From Helichrysum umbraculigerum (Eukaryota; Streptophyta; Magnoliopsida; Asterales; Asteraceae), in contig CATIUR010000004.1 of NCBI GenBank assembly GCA_949592205.1, forward strand, positions 81,505,337 through 81,569,336: 64,000 bases of DNA. Reading direction: 5' to 3'. Below the pieces are notes generated by a model that worked only from the letters and a program-made list of their open reading frames with translations, searched no databases and was not told where the DNA came from. Of this stretch, positions 9,971 to 22,119 are shown piece after piece. Both the position numbers and the translations under genes were made by a program. The number at the start of each line of letters is the position of its first letter. The stretch's first letter is position 1.

Positions 9971-11011
9971 CGTTCCAGTACAAAATGTTTCAAACACAAT
10001 GATAATACTTTGACAATTACTAATACCAACCGTCACCAACGGGCCAAACATGTTTTTATAAAGACAAACGATTACAAACACTTGAACAACACATCGGGCA
10101 TACTAGTTGTGTACAACTATTCTAGATGGTCTTGCGAGACATCTACTTACTTAACTTTATATGTTTAGGCATTTACAAGTTACGGGTTCGGAGAACCTAC
10201 ATACTACTTACTGTTTGCTACCGCTTACTACTCGACTCAGGTGAGTCTTACAGCCCCACTTTTACTGTTTTACATATGGGGTGAGATACATTGCTTACTT
10301 TTCTTGAACACAAGTATGAACTATACATTTTACTATACGGGATTGCATGAGTTACTTACTTTTCACTGAAGTCTCTCCATCATATATCGTTAGTTATGGA
10401 CTTAAGCGCGAACACTAGTTAATGGATCAATTAGGGAAATGACCCTCCCCGCCCGGGGTAGTAGCGCTACCATGAACCGTTCTGTATAAACGGGCGACTA
10501 TTATTCGTTACTTATGCTTGCTCAGTTACAAGCATGTCACGGGAGCAACTTATTACTTACGGGTTAAGCTTCGATTATGAGCCGCATGGCAACGGTATAA
10601 CTTACTTACTTACATTTGCTGGATTGCAAATACTGGATTTACGCCTGCGGGCACAACTGATGAAATCTTGTGTTCAAAAACTGATATTACTTACAAACCT
10701 GTGAGATTCACCAACATTCGTGTTGACCTTTTAGCATGTATTCTCAGGTACCCAGACGGAGTAGGATTACTCCAGGACATAGCTAGAGTCGCATGATTTC
10801 AACTAAATTGCATTAACGGAGATTCTCAGCATTATCTTTTGTACATTTCGATTATGTAATAGAATCTCCCGCTACACGCGTGGACTCTAGGGAACTACAT
10901 TTTGTATACGAAATCATTGAGTTTTCAAACAATTATTTCATATGAAATCGATTTACAACGTCTCATTTAGAGGTCGTTTGCTGTATATCTTGTGCTTTGC
11001 ATATTGATTAG

Positions 11012-11057
11012 TAACACCCGAGTATGCTTCCGCAAATCATTAAATTTGGGGGTGTTA
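11012..11057 (+). other. LTR-terminal hairpin, A 5' LTR
   Basis: TAACACCC at 11012-11019 pairs with GGGTGTTA at 11050-11057. The loop contains CTTCCGCA, which is invariant in A, B, C, D and E. The hairpin ends two bases before the LTR end and lies next to the PBS. Confidence 0.6.
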
Positions 11058-11062
11058 CATAT

Positions 11063-11075
11063 TGGTATCAGAGCC
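11063..11075 (+). promoter_or_regulatory. gypsy A primer binding site (initiator tRNA-Met)
   Basis: TGGTATCAGAGCC starts four bases after the LTR, the standard complement of the 3' end of plant initiator tRNA-Met. Confidence 0.95.
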
Positions 11076-11381
11076 TAAGGTTATAGTGAACTAGGTTGCA
11101 TTTAGTGGGTTTAAACTATGACCGTTAGGCAGTATTTCCTTATTAGGCATGACTGGTTCAGGAATTACAGCATACGACTCTAATTTAACATAGCCTGATC
11201 AACTATGTACAATTAGGGAAAGATGATGTAAGGTCTGAAACGATTATGTTGAACGGGGATACGTTAGTTGACTCTGACCACGAGAGAACCAGACCATTAC
11301 TTGATACGTGCTAGACACTAGGTTGGATACTATGTACTTACCAATATATTAGCCTCGTCTTACTTACACTCTGCCACAGGA

Positions 11382-11894
11382 ATGGCAAACACACTTCCCA
11401 ATTCGTCACGCTCTCATCCACATGGATCACAAAACCCACGAGTAGCCAGGAGAAACACTGGGCCACCTTGAAACAGCCCCTATCCTGTTCATAACTCTCG
11501 GAACTCGGCACACCTCACGGTGCCAGTGTTGGCTGCCCGACTCCATCATCAGGAGCAAAGGCTCGAGAATCTCAAACGGGAACAATACCGAATGACCTAC
11601 CTGCTCCGCCAAGCTCTTGATTATATATTTCAACTCCAACGAGAACAAGAAAATACCAACCTCTCTGTAAGCATAATTCAGGATTCAATGACCGCTGAAT
11701 TAGGTGCGGATGAACTAATAAGAGACCGACTAGAGGAATGTGAACAGCGTTCACAGGAGGCTGAGGAGTACTCTCGAGCTATGGTACAACGACTGACCTT
11801 GGTTGAAGACAACGCCAGGCAAGCCAACAGACTTGCAGAAACCGTGGACCGCCTTGTCGCGCTGATGGAGCGGATTAATCTGCATCAAGATTAG
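11382..11894 (+). pseudogene. pre-gag coiled-coil ORF of element A, one stop
   Basis: ATG at 11382 opens a frame of 170 residues with a single in-frame TGA about 30 codons in (11469-11471). It begins MANTLPNSSRSH with a basic RRNT stretch. The C-terminal two thirds is predicted coiled coil with the signature ECEQRSQEAEEYSRAMVQRL and LAETVDRLVALMERINL. It corresponds residue by residue to ORFs at 41455-41940 in C and 58936-59421 in D, always between PBS and gag and always about 265-290 bp before gag. No known domain is recognised. The ancient conservation suggests a real protein; its role is unknown. An RNA- or DNA-binding accessory or a structural partner of Gag are guesses. Confidence 0.7.
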
Positions 11895-12159
11895 ATCAGT
11901 CTGTAACTTGAAACCGGTTAACTACTTAATTTGGACTTATGTAATTCGACCGAATGTAATAATTCCCGGTATTTTGTACTACTATTACTCTGTAATCTTT
12001 TGGGAAAACCTGTACCTTGTATCCAACTGGATTATCTAAATGGAATGTGGTTATCACTTCGTACTATTATCGTGTATCTCACCATATACACTTGTGATAT
12101 ATCATAATTTCATGCAAATATCTTATTCCACTTTCCTTGTTCTTTTCTTGTTCAGCATC

Positions 12160-15100
12160 ATGCCACCTCGCCGACAAGTCACCCTCAGTGAAGCCGAAAT
12201 TGCGGGTCTGATTGTCCGCAACGTGGCACAAGCCTTAGCCACACGAACATCAACTCCTAGTAGCGAAGATACAGCTAACAGTGCGCCACAACCCAAACCC
12301 TGCTCATATAAGGACTTCCAAAACTGCAAACCTTTGAACTTCTATGGTACTGAAGGAGCGATCGGTCTGGTACGCTGGATCGAGAAAATCGAATCTGTAT
12401 TTCTTATCTGCAACTGTGCGGAGGGAGACAAGGTTAAGTTCTCTGCCAGTACTTTCTCTGACACCGCTCTCACCTGGTGGAACACCTATGCCCAGACTGT
12501 GAGTATCGCTAATGCTTACAAACTCCCGTGGGAGGAGTTGAAGGAGATGTTGAGGGGAGAGTACTGTCCCAGGGATGAATTGAAACAGCTGGAATTGGAA
12601 TTCTGGAACCACAAAATGCAGGGTGATGACATCACTGGTTACACCAACCGCTTTCACCAACTGGCACTTCTGTGCCCATCCATGGTCGATCCTGAGTACA
12701 AGAGGATCGAGAAATATGTCGATGGACTTCCTGACAGACTTCAAGACCTGGTGACTTCATCCAAACCGGGTACTATTCAGAGCGCCATCCGTATGGCCCA
12801 TGAACTGACGGCAAACTCTGTCCGCCGTGCCATAACATCAACCCCATCTGCAAACAACAAACGCAAATGGGAAGGAAACCCCAACTCATCCAACCAAACC
12901 CCCAACAAAAAGCTTGAGTCTGTTAAGGCTTATTCCTCGGGGATCACGGAAAAGAAAGGGTACATCGGGAACAAACCCTACTGTCCCAAATGCAATCGTC
13001 ACCACGACGGTTCCTGCCCTTGCACCAACTGCAAACGGTTCGGGCACCTAGCCAAGGATTGCCGAGCGATCATTCCTACCCCCAACACCAATGCACCAAA
13101 GACCTGCTTTGGGTTCGGAAATTCTGGGCATTTCAAGAGCAATTGCCCCAAGCTGAAGAACAAGAACAACAACAACAACACCCGGAGCAGATCCTTCGTG
13201 ATCAACTCAGGGGACGCCCGTCAAGACCCGAATGTGGTCTCGGGTATGTTCTTCCTCAACAACTTATCTGCTTCTATTCTATTTGATACTGGTGCCGATA
13301 GGAGCTTTATTTCTGATGAGTTTTGCCTACTACTTGACATCACCCCCGTGGCGTTAGATGTTAAGTACACTGTAGAACTCGCAAATGGTAAACTCATAGA
13401 GACCGATAGTGTAATACCTAATTGCACTTTAAACCTTGCCGACGAAATCTTCACAATTGATCTTATGCCTATTGAACTAGGAAGTTTTGACGTCATCGTG
13501 GGTATGGACTGGTTGTCCATGCATCGGGGCGAAATTGTTTGTTATGATAAGATCGTCCAAATTCCTCTCGCCGTCGGTAGAACCTTGATCATACAGGGGG
13601 AAACCGGTGGTTCGAGAATAAACCTAATCTCCTTTTTGAAAACCCGAAAATTTCTGAGAAAGGGTTACCCAGCAATCCTCGCGCACATCACGGAGAAAAA
13701 GTCGGAGGAGAAGCGACTTGAAGATGTGCCAATCGTTAGAGACTTTCCGGAAGTCTTTCCGGAAGAACTACCTGGTCTACCTCCGCCTAGACAGGTCGAG
13801 TTCTCGATTGATCTTGTGCCGGGTGCCGCACCGGTGGCCCGAGCACCGTACCGCCTAGCCCCATCCGAACTTCAGGAGTTGTCTACTCAGTTGCAGGAAC
13901 TCCTGGATAGAGGATTCATCAGGCCGAGTTCTTCATCTTGGGGAGCTCCGGTCTTGTTTGTCAAAAAGAAAGACGGTTCATTTCGAATGTGTATTGACTA
14001 CCGAGAGTTGAACAAACTAACCGTCAAGAACCGATACCCACTCCCTCGAATCGATGATCTGTTCGATCAACTTCAAGGATCAAGCTGTTATTCAAAGATT
14101 AACCTTCGATCGGGTTATCATCAATTGCGTGTTCGCGATGCCGACATCCCAAAAACCGCATTCAGAACCCGTTACGGGCATTACGAATTTCAAGTGATGC
14201 CATTCGGTCTAACCAACGCACCGGCTGTATTCATGGACCTTATGAATCGGGTGTGCAAACCTTATCTCGACAAGTTTGTCATTGTCTTCATCGATGACAT
14301 CCTCATATACTCACGAAACGAACAAGAACACACACAACACCTTAGAACCATCCTACAACTGCTTAGACATGAGGAGCTTTACGCCAAATTCTCTAAGTGT
14401 GAGTTCTGGATAAAAACCGTTCAATTCCTTGGACACGTGATTGACAACCAGGGAATTCATGTAGACCCATCAAAAATCGAGGCAATCAAGAACTGGGAAG
14501 AGCCAACCACTCCCACAGAGGTACGCCAATTCTTGGGATTGGCGGGATACTATCGCCGGTTCATTGAAAACTTCTCAAAAATAGCTCAACCACTCACGAC
14601 ACTGACTCAGAAGGAAAAGAAGTTCGATTGGACTGATAAACAAGAGTCAGCATTTGAGCTGTTGAAACTCAAACTCTGCAGTGCACCAATATTGTCCTTA
14701 CCCGAAGGCACCGATGACTTCGTAGTTTACTGCGACGCCTCACACCAAGGACTTGGTTGTGTGTTAATGCAACGAGAAAAAGTCATTGCTTATGCCTCTC
14801 AACAACTGAAAATCCACGAGAAAAACTATACTACTCACGACCTCGAGTTAGGTGCCGTGGTCTTCGCGCTAAAAATCTGGAGACATTACCTCTACGGTAC
14901 CAAAAGTACTATCTTTACCGATCACAAAAGTCTCCAACACATATTCGATCAGAAGGATCTAAACATGAGACAACGTCGTTGGGTTGAGTTACTTAGTAAC
15001 TACGACTGCGAAATTAAATATCATCCGGGCAAGGCGAACGTAGTTGCCGATGCCTTAAGCTGAAAAGAACGAGTGAAACCTCTTCGAGTTCGAGCACTTT

Positions 15101-16575
15101 CTATGATAATTCGTAACGAGCTCCCTGCTCAAATCCTTACCGCCCAGCTTGAAGCACTCAGCGATGAAAACCTGAAAAATGAAGCCTTGCGAGGCATGGA
15201 TAAATAATTCGAAACTAAACCTGATGGAGCTCGATATTTCTCTAACCGGGTATGGTTGCCCAAATTCGGAAACTTGCAAGATTTGGTGATGGCTGAAGCT
15301 CACAAATCTCGATACTCTATACATCCTGTTCTGACAAGATGTATCACGACATCAAAGGATTGTATTGGTGGCCTAACATGAAAGCTGACATCGCCTTGTA
15401 CGTCAGTAAATGCTTAACTTATTCCAAAGTCAAGGCCGAACACCAAAGACCCTCGGGATTGCTCCAACAACCTGAAATTCCTCAATGGAAATGGGAGCAA
15501 ATTACCACGGACTTCATTACCAAACTGCCAAAAAACTTCGAGTGGTTGCGATACCATTTGGGTGATCGTGGACCGTCTCACGAAATCTACTCATTTTCTG
15601 GCCATCAAGGAAACCGACAAGATGGAGCGTCTGGCTCGCATCCACGTCAAAGAAATCATCTCGCGACACGGTGTACCTATCTCGATCATCTCGGATAGGG
15701 ACAGCCGTTTTACTTCTAACTTTTGGCAATCACTACAGAAATCTCTTGGTACTCGTCTGGATATGAGTACTGCTTATCACCCGCAAACCGATGGCCAAAG
15801 CGAGCGAACTATTCAAACACTGGAGGATATGCTACGAGCCTGCGTAGTTGACTTCGGTACTTCTTGGGAAAACCACTTACCGTTATGTGAGTTCTCATAC
15901 AACAACAGTTACCATACCAGCATTAAGGCTGCACCTTTCGAGGCACTTTACGGACGTAAGTGCCGATCACCGATCTGTTGGACTGAGATGGGAGATACCC
16001 AGCTCAATGGTCCAGAAATCATTCACGAAACCACCGAGAAGATCGTTGGTATCCAAAACCGGCTGAAAGCCGCTCGCGATCGTCAGAAAAGTTACGCTGT
16101 CGTGAGACGCAAACACTTTGAGTTCCAGGTAGGGGACAAAGTACTTCTCAAAGTGGCACCATGGAAAGGTGTTATCAGATTCGGAAAACGGGGAAAGCTA
16201 AATCCTAGATACATCGGGCCATTCGAAATCCTTGAAAGGATTAGTCCAGTGGCATATCGCCTACAACTCCCTGCCGAGCTTAGCAGCATTCACAACACAT
16301 TCCACATTTCTAACTTGAAGAAATATCTGTCTGACGAGACACTGATTATACCGCTCGACGAAATTCAAATCGACGATAAACTTCATTTTGTCGAGGAACT
16401 TATGGAAATCATGGACCGTGAGGTCAAACGGTTGAAACAGAGTCGTATTCCTATCGTAAAAGTTAGGTGGAATTCTAGGCGTGGCCCTGAGTTCACTTGG
16501 GAACGGAAAGACCAAATGCGACTGAAATACCCGCATCTCTTCCCACACATCGCACAATCCGTGCACACGAATTAA
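12160..16575 (+). pseudogene. gag-pol: gypsy A gag-pol (gag-PR-RT-RH-INT-chromodomain), broken
   Basis: The start chosen is MPPRRQVTL at 12160, as in element B; an in-frame upstream ATG at 12040 precedes a hydrophobic, non-conserved stretch. Domains: retrotransposon gag (about residues 50-200); zinc region with CPKCNRHHDGSC and CTNCKRFGHLAKDC (about 270-300); protease DTGADRSFIS (13285); RT with FIDD at 14287-14298; RNase H DASHQGLGC (about 14728); integrase with SDRD at about 15691 and the GQSERTIQ glutamate; chromodomain-like tail to 16575. Lesions: TGA 15061-15063, TAA 15205-15207, frame changes near 15325 and 15545. Two metal ligands are lost: the last CCHC knuckle reads CFGFGNSGH (second Cys is Phe), and the integrase finger reads CLTYSK (Cys is Tyr). 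Confidence 0.9.
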
Positions 16576-16600
16576 ATTTCGGGACGAAATTCTTTTAACA

Positions 16601-16609
16601 CGGGGAGAA
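16601..16609 (+). promoter_or_regulatory. gypsy A polypurine tract
   Basis: CGGGGAGAA abuts the 3' LTR. It is preceded by TTTCGGGACGAAATT, an inverted repeat also present in B, C and D just before their polypurine tracts. Confidence 0.85.
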
Positions 16610-17167
16610 TGTAACACCCGCCTAATTAGGGTAATTAATTATGCCTAATCGTTTGTAACTAGTTGTAATTAGTATGTAATAGGACTAATTGCAGACTCTA
16701 TTTGCATATATAAGGTGATTTATATATATATACGCACGCGATTTGGCTAAATCGTACGAATTGACCGGACGGAGTCCGACACAAATTACTTGGACGTTGG
16801 TGACAGAAATATACTAAATAATGAGAACGTTTTTTACTACATAAAATACACAGTTGAACGAACATTATTTATATTATCGTGACTGCATGTTGAATAATTC
16901 GACAAAAACGTATCAAACGCAAACCAAATTCCTTAAATATTCCGACAAATTGGTTTTAATAAATATTTACAAAGTCTTTTATTAAATACTTCGATAACAT
17001 TTTAAAACATAACCAGTTAGTCAAATACTAAAATTAATCAATTAGGACACGGAGTAAACACTGTGTTTTGAGGAGTGTTTTCCCCTCCTTTCCTTTTGGG
17101 ATCAGCCACCACCACCCTCTCCTTCCCCACTTTCTTCTTCCATTTTCATTTAAAACAAACAAACAAA

Positions 17168-17218
<51 letters not shown>

Positions 17219-17555
17219 TAAAACTCTCTCCCAAATTCCCATCAATTTTCGACACTACAAATCCGACCACAAAAGTTACATTTTCGGAATCACCATCAAG
17301 AGAGGAACAAGATTTACAAAGGCACTATACTCGTTTTCTTCCTCGTTTGGCTTCGATTTGCATTTGTAAGAAAATTCTAAAAACTTAGATCTACTCATTT
17401 TGATGCATTATTTTGGTGTTATAATGTTTACACAACTTAGTATTGTCCATATGTATGAAGAAAACATGATTTTATAGCCTAAAAATGTGTTAAAATTTTG
17501 GTTTTGATCGGAAAAATGCGTCAGGTCGCTGGGTTCTGGGTTGGTGTTCATCATT

Positions 17556-17792
17556 GCGACGTCGTGGGCGACGTCGCACAAATACTCAATGTCGTATATA
17601 GCGACGTAAGCCTTTACGTCGATTTAATTTGTGAGGTCGCATATAGCGACGCAGACTCTAACGTCGCAGACTCAAACAACGTCGCACTTAGCGATGACCC
17701 GTATTACGTCGCATTAATTTGCGAATGTCACACTTAGCGACGTCGTACTCAACGTCGGAATCCTTACCTGCGACGTCGCACCCAACGTCGCA
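17556..17792. repeat. GACGTCGC dyad array, A 3' LTR
   Basis: Same array as 9578-9796 with one additional 18-bp segment around 17660-17680. This accounts exactly for the 18-bp difference between the A LTRs. Confidence 0.85.
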
Positions 17793-18232
17793 TAAATAAG
17801 TATTTTTAAAGAGATTTTCACTAAAACAATGTAGAAAATGTGCATTTTTCCCTCCGAGCTGACTCGGCAGCTCGACCCCGACCAGGGGCTTTGCCCCTTG
17901 GACCCCGCCAAGGGGTTGCCACCCCTTGGAACCCCGCAACCACGGGCGCTGCCCCCGGACCCTCGTCGTTCCAGTACAAAATGTTTCAAACACAATGATA
18001 ATACTTTGACAATTACTAATACCAACCGTCACCAACGGGCCAAACATGTTTTTATAAAGACAAACGATTACAAACACTTGAACAACACATCGGGCATACT
18101 AGTTGTGTACAACTATTCTAGATGGTCTTGCGAGACATCTACTTACTTAACTTTATATGTTTAGGCATTTAAAGGTTACGGGTTCGGAGAACCTACATAC
18201 TACTTACTGTTTGCTACCGCTTACTACTCGAC

Positions 18233-18237
18233 TCAGG
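18233..18237. repeat. TSD of nested element B (left)
   Basis: TCAGG, repeated at 27295-27299. The unoccupied site in the A 5' LTR reads CTCAGGTGAGTC. Confidence 0.95.
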
Positions 18238-18356
18238 TGTAACAACCCCAAAATTAGGGTCAATTTAAAATTTCCCTAATTACGTGTTTACTACTTGTAT
18301 ATAATATGAAATAGGATTATATACATTACTTACTTATTATATATGTATATGGATGG

Positions 18357-18358
<2 letters not shown>

Positions 18359-18424
<66 letters not shown>
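18359..18424. repeat. (AT)n microsatellite in B 5' LTR
   Basis: Uninterrupted AT run; the 3' LTR counterpart at 24429-24496 is slightly longer. Confidence 0.95.
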
Positions 18425-18425
<1 letters not shown>

Positions 18426-19087
18426 GCGTATACGATTCGTTCAAATCGTATAAAACAACCATTGTATAGGCATACGGATGTTGATAAAAACAATTATTAA
18501 ATAATATTAAATTATTTAATTACTTCAACTACTACTTTATATTATGTTTATAATATAACGAAAACGTACGTTTTAACTAAAACGTTACCGAACTCTCCGA
18601 AAACTCGACCAACCGACAAAACAAAACAAAGTTATGTTTTATAACTCAAAAACTAGTATTTTGATAAAATACTTCAATTTAATTATCGGGTAATATTTCG
18701 TATTTTAAAACGTATGTTTAATCGCGTATAAAATCATTGTTTACGTTTAAACGACCGGGGAAACGAACACCGCACGGAGCACAACCGCGAGGGAACGAAA
18801 AATTGGTGAGACCACATCTTGTGGCCCCACCAAAACCGGCCAAAAGTGAGGGGGCATTAAGCCCTCACCTCCTTTCTCACTTACACACACAAACACACCA
18901 CATCCTCAATCATTCTCTCTTCTCTCTCTCTCAATCGGCTCTCTCACTCTCTCTCTCTAAAACCACCCTCAAAACACCCAAAAACTACCATTAAAACACC
19001 TCGGAGGCTAGGCTCAGTTTGGAGAAAAGTGATCACGAGAACGAGCTCTACAATCCTATCTTTTCGGTTTCTCGATTCGACAATTTT

Positions 19088-20940
19088 GTAAGTTTTCCGG
19101 CGACCCGAAACTTTTCCGATTACTTTTATTTTGCTAGATTATTGTTCCCCTAGCTTAGTAATGTCCAAATATATAATTTAAACTTGTTTTTGAACACGTT
19201 AATGGAAATGTCGGTTTTGGTCATTTTAAAGAAAACGACACCACAAACCTTAAAAACGACCACCAATAGTTACTATGGACTTATTATAACATACTAAAAC
19301 TAGTATAAAAGATCTAGACCCAACGGAAACCGGAAAATACGTTTTCGGAAACTTAAATTCCGAACAGACCTCTTGTGTCGCATCGGACCAAAATTTCATG
19401 CGACACAACACTGTGTCGCATGTTATGTCGCACGTTATGTCGCAATGTATGCGACACAACGCTTATGTCGCACCATATGTCGTATCATCTACGACACAAA
19501 GTTTACCTATCGCTTGATTGCGACACAACGACTATGTCGTATCGTTGTGTCGTACCCTTGTATGCGACACAACCATTGTGTCGCATAAAACACCCAACCG
19601 AAATCAGTCCATACGACACAGACCTTATGTCGCATACGGTCTGCGGCACAAGACTTGTGTCGCAGATAACCCAGATCAGAAAACAAAATATATTCTAAGT
19701 GTTGGAATCACTTTTCAACTACTAAATCAAATACGATGCTACTTATACATGAAAATACTATACTTTTGAGAGTATACAGCAACATTTGAATACGTACAAG
19801 ACTATACTAAACTAACGTGAGATTTCACTCACACACGCGTACGAGATTACACTTGGAAATACTTAGGAGATTACACTCCAACGAACTTACACTTGTACAT
19901 TACACGGGATTACATCCGATACGAACTTACAAGTTCACTCACTAGTTACGTGCTGGATTACACGTTAACTGATACGAACATACACTTGAATACTTACGAG
20001 GTTTCACTCGTACCCTTTGGGGTTTAAGCCCATTGGAACTTACGCAAACGATACACGCTGTGATACAAACAAACAGTTATACACGTACGCTTTACAAAGG
20101 TACAACTACTATGAATACATAATAATAATGGATGGAATTATTATTATACACCGATAACAAACGGACCGTATAACTTTTCTACAAACTACAAACGATTACA
20201 AACGTACAAACAAACTAATGGACATTAACTAGTTTGGGAACAACTAGCATGGATACTTTACAAGTATTCCATTTACTTACTAAACCTTATGCGTATTAGG
20301 ATGCTAAGGGTTGCTAGTTCGGGAATACTACTTACTTACTTACTGCATTGTCTGCCAGACTCAGGTGAGTCTCACAGCCCCTACTTTACTGTTTTATACT
20401 CAGGGGTGAGATGCATTACTGTTTTACATGAACACACAAAACTTACTTGCTGCCATGATTTACTTACTGTACGAGATTACGGATACGCCAATTGCATGAG
20501 TTTTCGACTAATCCAATGAAATCCTCCTTAATCATAGTTGTTAGTTATGTGATAAGCGCGAGTTTTAGTATATGGATCCATATGGGACTGACAATCCCCG
20601 CCCGGGGTAGCACGCACTACCACGAACCGTTCCTGTAGAAACGGGCGTTTCTTACTCGTTCCGTATGAATGTTTTGGATTACATTCATGAGGGGGTACCT
20701 ATATTTACTGTACGTTAAGCTTCAACTATGGTGACTCATGGCAATTGTATCAAACGGTTAGCATAACCTTCAACCACCCACTTATTAAAACTTAAGTAAA
20801 CGATGAGCATAACCTGTGATCGTTACTTACTGGTTGGCTATGATTTACAAATACTACATGTGTGTTCAAACTGTTTACTTACTTACAAACCTGTGAGATT
20901 CACCAACCTTTTGGTTGACCGTTTTAGTAATGCTTCTCAG
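19088..20940 (+). other. candidate LTR intron, B 5' LTR
   Basis: TTTTGTAAGTTT donor-like at 19088 and TGCTTCTCAG acceptor-like ending at 20940, with a GTTGACC branch-like motif about 25 nt upstream. It encloses the TGTGTCGCA array. Confidence 0.35.
19373..19665. repeat. TGTGTCGCA / TGCGACACAA dyad array, B 5' LTR
   Basis: Close to twenty copies of TGTCGCA/TGCGACA-type words in 293 bp, many paired head to head, for example TGCGACACAA then TTGTGTCGCA separated by 3-4 bp. Spacing is irregular and the intervening sequence is unrelated. Confidence 0.85.
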
Positions 20941-21235
20941 GTACACAGCATCAGTAGGGATGCCCAGCAGGATAAGCTTTCTTAGCTCGAGTCGCATGCA
21001 TTTACAAGCTTGGAGATTTTATTACATTACTTTTGTACTTACTGTTATGTATTAGAATCTCTAGGAATTTACTTGAACTCGAGCTTGTATTTTGAAACTA
21101 CTTATGTATTAATGTAATAACTTTTCGAACGTCTCATTTAGAGTCGTTCACTGTATCCTTTGTGCTTGTGATTATTGATTAGTAACACCCAAAACGTCGC
21201 TTCCGCAAACTGTTAATTTTGGGGGTGTTACAGAT

Positions 21236-21248
21236 TGGTATCAGAGCC
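21236..21248 (+). promoter_or_regulatory. gypsy B primer binding site (initiator tRNA-Met)
   Basis: TGGTATCAGAGCC, three bases after the LTR end. Confidence 0.95.
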
Positions 21249-22119
21249 TAAGGTTATAGTGAACTAGGTTGCATTTAGTGGGCCTAGACTATGACCGTTA
21301 GGCAGTATTCCTCATTAGGTATAACTGGTTCAGGAATTACAGCATACAAGTTTAATTTAACATAGCCTGATCAACTATGTACAATTAAATAAAGATGATG
21401 TGAGTTCTGAAAGGGGTTATGTTGAACCGGAATGCATTAGCTGACTCTGACCTCGAGAGAACCGGGACTTTTACTTGATTGTGCTAGATACGAACTAGGC
21501 GGTTATGTGATATATATATATATATACATAGGCCTCTTTCCCCGATACGATACTCTCTCTCGACTACTACGAAATCAATATTCTTTAAAAATTTCGTCGA
21601 ACAAACGACAACTCGATTCTCATCATTCTGTCCTTATTTAACTTTTATGAACCCACGAATACCGACATACGTCCGAAGATCTCAACACCATTATAACCGA
21701 CAACCATAGTTACTCGAACATCCTTCGATATGAAGATCGAGACCTTGTTTTCATTTGCTATTCCTACATAATTCTACGTTTATAACATTCTACAATGTAC
21801 ACCACTGTACCGTTAGGTGTAACCTAATAAAACCATATTCAACTTAATTTTCGTCAGATTTCAAATTATACAACCGACTTTTACTAGCAAAATTTTATAA
21901 CAAATGTATTTTTATCAAACATGTTACAAAAATTCCTCACAAAAATGTTTTTTTTTATAAAATTTTCAAAAACTTCAAAAACCGTATAAACTTATTTATA
22001 GTACACAACTTTAAACAACCTTCACACTTCGGCGTAATTTCTCTAAACTTACTAAAATCATCACAATCATAATTCTTGTTCAAACCTTCACATGTTCTTT
22101 ATTTGTTGTTTCAAGGAAC
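21249..22119 (+). other. element B leader, no ORF
   Basis: 870 bp of AT-rich sequence between PBS and gag, including a short AT run near 21510. Unlike A, C and D it has no coiled-coil pre-gag ORF at this position. Confidence 0.6.

Larger units (their letters stand above)
9388..10747 (+). other. candidate LTR intron, A 5' LTR
   Basis: GT at 9388 in TTTGTAAGA and AG at 10746-10747 in TATTCTCAG, with a TTGACC branch-like motif 24 nt upstream. The equivalent sites are in the same order in the LTRs of B, C, D and E. Splicing itself is inference. Confidence 0.35.
8636..11059 (+). repeat. gypsy A 5' LTR
   Basis: 2,424 bp, TGTAACACCC...GGGTGTTACA. Contents in order: TATA-like ATATATAAGG near 8733; a CT-rich leader around 9100-9260 with an (AC)n tract; a GTAAG donor-like site at 9388; a GACGTCGC dyad array 9578-9796; a GC-rich hairpin module 9858-9970; CTCAGGTGAGTC at about 10236; TTGACC...TTCTCAG acceptor-like at 10723-10747; a terminal hairpin 11012-11057. 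The 3' copy is 18 bp longer because of one extra unit in the dyad array. Confidence 0.95.
16610..18237 (+). repeat. gypsy A 3' LTR, first part
   Basis: Matches 8636-10237 of the 5' LTR and is then interrupted by element B. It includes an (AC)n tract 17171-17216, a GACGTCGC array 17556-17792 (one 18-bp unit longer than the 5' copy) and a GC-rich module about 17854-17966. Confidence 0.95.
18238..21232 (+). repeat. gypsy B 5' LTR
   Basis: Contents in order: (AT)n 18359-18424; a CT-rich leader about 18885-18960; GTAAGT donor-like at 19088; a TGTGTCGCA array 19373-19665; CTCAGGTGAGTC near 20363; TTGACC...CTTCTCAG acceptor-like ending 20940; a terminal hairpin 21183-21230. Confidence 0.95.

Noticed and set aside
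12040..12159. Upstream in-frame ATG extending the gag of A by 40 residues
   Set aside because: The extension is hydrophobic and absent from B; MPPRRQ at 12160 matches the B start.
19373..19665. Repeated TGTGTCGCA/TGCGACACAA words resembling a CRISPR-like or satellite array
   Set aside because: Copies are short, irregularly spaced and in both orientations, and they sit inside a plant LTR. There is no constant repeat-spacer unit.
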